This document shows positions 6,893 to 10,831 of a stretch of DNA of 10,831 nucleotides, one piece after another. How positions within the stretch are numbered: position 1 is the stretch's first letter; every line of letters starts with the position of its first letter. The translations under genes were made by a program, and so were the position numbers. The stretch is from Prevotellaceae bacterium (lineage in GTDB: Bacteria; Bacteroidota; Bacteroidia; Bacteroidales; Bacteroidaceae): the NCBI GenBank assembly GCA_030523505.1, contig JAUNIK010000055.1, positions 1 to 10,831 of the forward strand, in the 5' to 3' direction. The notes under the pieces were generated by a model. The model did not search any database, had not been told where the DNA came from, and saw nothing but the letters and a program-made list of their open reading frames with translations.

Positions 6893-8293
6893 GTGAAAAA
6901 ATTCCAATATCATACCGCCTCGAAGAAGATTCTTGGCGACCTCAATACCCCGGTAAGCACCTATCTCAAGGTGCGTGATGCCTATCCTCAGAGTGCTTTG
7001 ATGGAGAGTTCCGACTATCACGGAGGTGAAAACAGCCGTTCGTTCATCGCCGTTCATCCTATCGCCAGTGTTGCCATAGAGCATGGTCGCAGTGTGTGCC
7101 TGTTCCCTGATGGTAGCAAGATGGAACATATTGTCGATGAGAACTACACCGTTGACCGCGCCATCAACTCATTCCTTAGTGAGTTCGATATCTCGGGCGC
7201 TGATTCCAACTATTGTGGTCTCTATGGCTACACCTCGTTCAATGCCGTTCGCTATTTCGAGAACATCGCAGTGAAGGACGAGGTGCAGGACAAGAATGAT
7301 GCTCCCGACATGCTTTATATCCTCTATAAGGATGTCATTGTGTTCGACCATTTCCGCAACGAGATGATTCTCCTCGAACTGTTGCAGGATGGCGAGGAGG
7401 ATGACCTCGACCAGTTGGAGAAGGATGTCAACAACCGTGTTTGCCGAACCTACGATTTCCATCCTGTGGGTGAATATACAAGTACCCTCACCGATGAGGA
7501 GCATAAGGCAAATATCCGTCGTGGTATTCAGCACTGTCTGCGTGGCGATGTGTTCCAGATTGTTCTCTCGCGCCGATTCATTCAGCGTTACGAGGGCGAC
7601 GACTTCAAACTCTATCGTGCCCTCCGTTCCATCAACCCGTCGCCTTACCTCTTCTATTTCGATTTCGGCGGTTTCCGCATCTTCGGTTCTTCGCCTGAGA
7701 CTCACTGCCGTATCGATGGTCGTCGTGCTTACATTGATCCTATTGCTGGCACAACAAAGCGCACCGGCGATGCTGAGCAGGACCGCAAGAATGCTCTCTA
7801 TCTGCAGAACGACCCGAAGGAGAATGCCGAGCATGTCATGCTTGTTGACCTTGCCCGCAATGACCTCTCGCGCAACTGCCACGGTGTGCATGTTGATTTC
7901 TATAAGGACATGCAGTATTATTCTCATGTCATCCATCTCGTTTCGCGAGTGAGCGGTGAACTGGATGAGGGTGCAGATTCGATAAAGGCTTTCATCGATA
8001 CCTTCCCTGCCGGCACACTCTCTGGTGCTCCGAAGGTTCGCGCTATGCAACTCATTTCCGAATATGAGCCTCACAACCGCGGTGCTTATGGTGGTTGTAT
8101 TGGTTTCATCGGTTTCGACGGCAGTCTCAATCAGGCTATCACCATCCGTACTTTCGTAAGCCGCAACAACGAACTGTGGTTCCAGGCAGGCGGCGGAATC
8201 GTTGCAAAGAGCAACGAGGAATACGAGCTTCAGGAAGTAAACAACAAGCTTGGTGCCCTCCGCCGCGCTATCGCCGTAGCCGCCCAATTGTAA
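6893..8293 (+). CDS. trpE: Anthranilate synthase component I
   Basis: Makes anthranilate from chorismate using ammonia delivered by TrpG, the first committed step. Its 466 residues are typical of the stand-alone enzyme. LMES at 36-39 sits where the tryptophan feedback-site LLES motif lies in known TrpE proteins, so feedback inhibition is likely. The chorismate-binding domain has PIAGT (283-287), DLARND (319-324), SGAPK (377-381) and GGGIVAKS (433-440). The start is GTG at 6893, giving MKKFQYHTASKKI. A stop at 6878-6880 closes the frame upstream and no ATG fits. There is no evident Shine-Dalgarno sequence, and the start lies 14 bases after a hairpin repeat, which may limit translation. The gene is flanked on both sides by the same repeat family. 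Confidence 0.95.
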   Translation: MKKFQYHTASKKILGDLNTPVSTYLKVRDAYPQSALMESSDYHGGENSRSFIAVHPIASVAIEHGRSVCLFPDGSKMEHIVDENYTVDRAINSFLSEFDISGADSNYCGLYGYTSFNAVRYFENIAVKDEVQDKNDAPDMLYILYKDVIVFDHFRNEMILLELLQDGEEDDLDQLEKDVNNRVCRTYDFHPVGEYTSTLTDEEHKANIRRGIQHCLRGDVFQIVLSRRFIQRYEGDDFKLYRALRSINPSPYLFYFDFGGFRIFGSSPETHCRIDGRRAYIDPIAGTTKRTGDAEQDRKNALYLQNDPKENAEHVMLVDLARNDLSRNCHGVHVDFYKDMQYYSHVIHLVSRVSGELDEGADSIKAFIDTFPAGTLSGAPKVRAMQLISEYEPHNRGAYGGCIGFIGFDGSLNQAITIRTFVSRNNELWFQAGGGIVAKSNEEYELQEVNNKLGALRRAIAVAAQL

Positions 8294-8297
8294 AAAA

Positions 8298-8386
8298 GCC
8301 CCCTTGTGTCCCTTTCCTCGCCATTCTTGGCGAGGCCCGAATAAAGCCCTTGTGTCCCTTTCCTCGCCATTCTTGGCGAGGCCTAA
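8298..8386 (+). repeat. Tandem pair of palindromic repeats between trpE and trpG
   Basis: These are two further copies of the element found before trpE, with stems CCTCGCCA-TTCT-TGGCGAGG at 8316-8335 and 8362-8381. The copies are offset by 46 bases and share an upstream GTGTCCCTTT box and AAAGCCC further out. Both loops read TTCT, while both copies before trpE read TTTT; the stem bases are the same in all four. They fill almost the whole 106-base gap between trpE and trpG. No T-tract follows them. Confidence 0.85.
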
Positions 8387-8399
8387 ATCCTCCTTCGAA

Positions 8400-8963
8400 A
8401 TGAAAGTAATCATAATAGACAACTACGACTCTTTTACCTTCAACCTCTCGCACTTGGTCAAAGAACTGGGTGCCGATGTTACCGTAGTGCGCAACGACAA
8501 GTTCCTCCTTTCCGATCTTGCCTCTTTCGACAAGATCATCCTATCTCCTGGTCCTGGCATCCCATCTGAGGCTGGCTTGCTCCTCGATGTCATTCGTGAA
8601 TATGCCGGAAAGAAACCAATCCTCGGCGTTTGCTTGGGACATCAGGCTATCGGCGAGGTGTTTGGCGGAAAACTCACAAATCTCTCCGATGTCTTCCACG
8701 GCGTAGCCACCGAAGGTCGCCGCTTCTCCAACGATCCTATTTTCAATGGAGTAGGGGAGCGCTTCACCATGGGGCGTTATCACTCATGGGTTGTCGATAC
8801 CGAGAACTTCCCTGACTGCCTTGAGATAACAGCCCTCAGCGATGAAGGTCAGATTATGGCTCTCCGTCACAAAGAGTACGAAATCCATGGCATACAGTTC
8901 CATCCAGAATCCGTCCTCACCCCCGACGGCAGAACCATGCTTGCCAATTTCCTTGCATTATAA
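8400..8963 (+). CDS. trpG: Anthranilate synthase component II (glutamine amidotransferase)
   Basis: Hydrolyses glutamine and passes ammonia to TrpE. It is a class I glutamine amidotransferase domain of 187 residues, the usual stand-alone size. The catalytic triad is Cys78 in GVCLGHQAIG, His168 and Glu170 in IQFHPESV; SPGPG (49-53) forms the oxyanion-loop region. The start at 8400 (MKVIIIDNYDSFT) is the conserved family start. The frame stays open upstream to an ATG at 8304, but those 32 residues would be encoded by the palindromic repeats. A TrpG of this type can also serve as PabA for folate synthesis, so a dual role is possible. It is the last trp gene, separated by 11 bases from the esterase-like gene. 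Confidence 0.95.
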   Translation: MKVIIIDNYDSFTFNLSHLVKELGADVTVVRNDKFLLSDLASFDKIILSPGPGIPSEAGLLLDVIREYAGKKPILGVCLGHQAIGEVFGGKLTNLSDVFHGVATEGRRFSNDPIFNGVGERFTMGRYHSWVVDTENFPDCLEITALSDEGQIMALRHKEYEIHGIQFHPESVLTPDGRTMLANFLAL

Positions 8964-8974
8964 AACTACATAAT

Positions 8975-10684
8975 ATGAAACAATATCTATTACTACTTCT
9001 TTTTCTGTATGCCCTTTGTGCATCGGCTTCTGAGCGTGAATTGATATGGCCAAAGGGCAAAATGCCTGACTGCCAGAGTCATCAAATAGCGGCAATGACC
9101 GACGAGGTGGATACCCCGAAGTTCAATGCCGACAAGCATCGTGTGGCTTATATAGAATGGTTTGATGCGCCCGCTGTGAGCAACGGAGGGTGTATGATTC
9201 TCATTTCTGGCGGTTCCTACGAGTGTTGCTGCGATGTAAACCTTATCAAAATGTGGCGTGAGCGTTTCACCGCTCTTGGTTTCCAGTGTGTCAATTTCGT
9301 TTACCGCACACCTCGTCCTGTAGGACTTGACATCTACCAGACGGCTTGGGAGGATGGACAGCGTGCTGTAAGAATGGTGCGCAGCGAGGCTGCAAAACGA
9401 GGTTTCGACCCGGAGAAGATAGGTACTATATCTATGTCGGCTGGTTCGCATCTCGCTCTGCTACTTGCCACAAGTTCGCAGACTCCGGCTTATGAGGCTG
9501 TCGATAAACTCGACGAAGTGCCCTGTCATATCAACTGGGCTATCGTAAATGCTCCAGCTTATGTCACAACCGATGGCGAGACTGGCACACAGGCTCTGCG
9601 TCAGGGGTATGGACCGGATGTGAAACTGTCGTCGGTGTTTAAGTTCGACGCAAAGACCTGTCCTATGAGCCTCCATCATGGTGGCAACGACCCTTGGACA
9701 CCTAACGGTTCCACACTTGTTTATCGCCAACTTAGCAGAATGGGCATTCCTGCCGAACTGCATCTCTATCCCAACGAGGGGCATGGCGCTTTCGGTCTTG
9801 ACCGTGGTATAGAGTTCATCAACCAGATGGAATTTGTTGCTCCACTGCCAGAACCGGTGGAGATAATGAGCCGTTATGACAACGACGATGCGCGTGAACG
9901 TTATCTCAAGGAGGATGTATGGCCAGAGGGACAAATGCCTGATTTCCAGCAGCATCAGTGTACTCCTTATATGGAATGGCATTTCCCTAAGACCCTCAAA
10001 ACCAAAGCAATACAAATCATCTACTCTGGAGGCAGTTACATGGGCAATGGTCCTGATGGCTTTGAAGTGGCGCCGGCTCGCCGCTATCTCAACGAGAAGG
10101 GTATGACTGTTGTCACCTTGCGTTATCGCACACCACGACCAGAGGGACTGGCAAAGCATACTACAGCGTGGCAAGACTTGCAGCGTACTATCCGCATCGT
10201 GCGCAGTCGTGCAGCAGAATACGGACTGTGTCCTGACAGCATTGGTATCATGGGCAGTTCAGCCGGTGGCCATCTCACCCTCATGGGAGTCACTTCAGCC
10301 CGTCACAACAGTTATCTGCCAAAGGATGATATCGACCGTCTGCCGTGCAATGTGCAGTGGGGTATAGGTATTTATCCTGCTTATGCCCTTACTGATGGAT
10401 TGGAAGATCACAATACCACGGGTGGTAATGACGATAGTGCTATACTGGCACCTGAGTTCTCGTTCGACCTTGACACTGCTCCAATGCTTTTTATCCATGG
10501 CGATGCCGACCGTTGGGCTGCAATGAACTCAGTCAAGACATGGGAGAAGATGCGTGCTATGGGTGTTCAGAGTGAACTGCATACTCTCGCTACACGCGAC
10601 CACTGTTTCCAGAACTCCGCCCATCCCGGCACAGGCTCATACACCTGGCTTGAAAGAATCGGTGAATATCTAAAACTCAAGTAA
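8975..10684 (+). CDS. Exported protein with two tandem alpha/beta-hydrolase (esterase-like) domains
   Basis: A signal peptide (MKQYLLLLLFLYALCASA, cleavage probably after Ala18) indicates export to the periplasm or beyond. Two related domains follow. The first (about 20-290) has oxyanion segment SGGSY (78-82), nucleophile Ser155 in SMSAGS, Asp239 in HGGNDPW and His270 in NEGHG. The second (about 310-569) has SGGSY (351-355), Ser429 in GSSAGG, Asp512 in HGDADRW and His543 in RDH. Both open with WP-x-G-x-MPD and share YRTPRP, so the gene arose by internal duplication. The fold and the SGGSY segment suggest BD-FAE or acetyl-xylan-esterase-like carbohydrate esterases, but no substrate can be named. 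Both triads look intact; the first nucleophile motif is atypical (Ser for the first Gly of GxSxG). It starts 11 bases after trpG and may be co-transcribed, although it has no obvious part in tryptophan synthesis. Confidence 0.85.
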   Translation: MKQYLLLLLFLYALCASASERELIWPKGKMPDCQSHQIAAMTDEVDTPKFNADKHRVAYIEWFDAPAVSNGGCMILISGGSYECCCDVNLIKMWRERFTALGFQCVNFVYRTPRPVGLDIYQTAWEDGQRAVRMVRSEAAKRGFDPEKIGTISMSAGSHLALLLATSSQTPAYEAVDKLDEVPCHINWAIVNAPAYVTTDGETGTQALRQGYGPDVKLSSVFKFDAKTCPMSLHHGGNDPWTPNGSTLVYRQLSRMGIPAELHLYPNEGHGAFGLDRGIEFINQMEFVAPLPEPVEIMSRYDNDDARERYLKEDVWPEGQMPDFQQHQCTPYMEWHFPKTLKTKAIQIIYSGGSYMGNGPDGFEVAPARRYLNEKGMTVVTLRYRTPRPEGLAKHTTAWQDLQRTIRIVRSRAAEYGLCPDSIGIMGSSAGGHLTLMGVTSARHNSYLPKDDIDRLPCNVQWGIGIYPAYALTDGLEDHNTTGGNDDSAILAPEFSFDLDTAPMLFIHGDADRWAAMNSVKTWEKMRAMGVQSELHTLATRDHCFQNSAHPGTGSYTWLERIGEYLKLK

Positions 10685-10711
10685 CAGTAATTAGTCCGCC
10701 CACCTTCGTAC

Positions 10712-10749
10712 AGTTGTGCGCCCGCCGTCCGCACAATTATGTTCTTTTT
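10712..10749 (+). terminator. Probable terminator after the esterase gene
   Basis: AGTTGTGCG (10712-10720) pairs with CGCACAATT (10730-10738), with one G-U, around a 9-base loop. A T-rich tail follows after three bases (10742-10749, TTCTTTTT). It lies 28 bases after the stop codon. The stem is good, but the tail is interrupted by one C and slightly displaced, so efficiency is uncertain. It probably marks the end of the trp-esterase transcript. Confidence 0.6.
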
Positions 10750-10757
10750 CATTTACT

Positions 10758-10770
10758 CCCCCTTTGGGGG
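10758..10770. repeat. Small CCCCC-TTT-GGGGG palindrome
   Basis: This is a perfect 5-bp stem of C and G runs with a 3-base loop, followed by CTGGGG (10771-10776). Similar C-run/G-run intergenic motifs (CTCCCC...GGGG) are familiar from Bacteroidetes intergenic DNA, from memory only. It is very short; a tetranucleotide-aware genome count would decide whether it is a repeat family. Confidence 0.3.
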
Positions 10771-10797
10771 CTGGGGTGACTTAATACAGAATAAGTC

Positions 10798-10825
10798 TAC
10801 ACCGTTTAACAATTAAAATGGTGTA
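10798..10825. repeat. 10-bp inverted repeat at the right edge
   Basis: TACACCGTTT (10798-10807) pairs with AAATGGTGTA (10816-10825), with one G-U, around an 8-base loop. A run of A follows on the plus strand, so it is not a plus-strand terminator. As a minus-strand terminator it would lack a T-tract at its 3' end. It may be the edge of a longer structure or the start of a feature beyond the window. Confidence 0.35.
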
Positions 10826-10831
10826 AAAAAA

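Noticed and set aside
6811..8386. CRISPR array
   Set aside because: There are only two copies at each of two sites 1.5 kb apart, with no unique spacers of regular length and no cas genes; the units are palindromic intergenic repeats.
8304..8399. N-terminal extension of TrpG by 32 residues
   Set aside because: The frame is open, but the extension would be encoded by the palindromic repeats. TrpG proteins begin at the MKVIIIDNYDSF segment.
7169..8422. Long minus-strand open frame (417 codons) opposite trpE
   Set aside because: It is the antisense shadow of trpE and of the repeats. Its composition follows the complement of trpE codons, no family is recognisable, and there is no promoter or start context.
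8975..9031. Lipoprotein signal peptide in the esterase
   Set aside because: There is a Cys at residue 15, but the preceding residues (Tyr-Ala-Leu) do not form a lipobox, and an Ala-Ser-Ala site for signal peptidase I lies just after it.
9461..10174. Minus-strand open frame of 237 codons opposite the esterase gene
   Set aside because: It overlaps the duplicated hydrolase entirely, has no family features and no regulatory signals.

Overview
The window looks like a chromosomal segment from a Bacteroidales bacterium, most likely Prevotella or a close relative. The evidence is twofold. The promoter-like sites match the Bacteroidetes pattern (TTTG, 19 bp, TAnnTTTG; and TACCTTTG on the minus strand), with few strong Shine-Dalgarno sequences. 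The protein sequences also read as Bacteroidales. The genus is an inference from memory of protein families; no search was run.

Layout. Bases 1-97 are bounded by a perfect 14-bp inverted repeat. A strong terminator (204-236, minus) ends an HtrA/DegP-family periplasmic protease gene on the minus strand (262-1650). The ATG and first part of that gene's signal peptide (1668-1718) are out of frame with the rest, as if one base had been lost near 1694. A divergent intergenic region of about 400 bp follows. It carries a minus-strand promoter for the protease and a plus-strand promoter for the tryptophan operon.

The plus strand then has a complete tryptophan pathway. A 16-residue leader peptide with three consecutive Trp codons (2120-2170) precedes a terminator (2211-2246) and a competing pairing, which together form a classical-looking attenuator. 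Then come trpD, trpC, trpF, trpA, trpB, trpE and trpG. All seven are full length with their key catalytic residues, and together they convert chorismate to tryptophan. The order D-C-F-A-B-E-G is a circular permutation of the B-E-G-D-C-F-A order I recall as usual in Bacteroides. trpE is bracketed on both sides by pairs of a small palindromic repeat (CCTCGCCA-N4-TGGCGAGG) in the only two roomy gaps between the trp genes after trpB.

Eleven bases after trpG is a 569-residue exported protein made of two tandem alpha/beta-hydrolase (esterase-like) domains, each with an apparently intact Ser-Asp-His triad at a near-constant offset of 273-274 residues. A hairpin with a T-rich tail (10712-10749) probably ends this transcript. 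The last 80 bases hold two further small inverted repeats.

The most notable points are the trp leader attenuator, the permuted operon order with repeats bracketing trpE, the frameshifted protease signal peptide, and the double-domain esterase attached to the operon. I see no defence system, phage, transposase, CRISPR array, tRNA or rRNA here.
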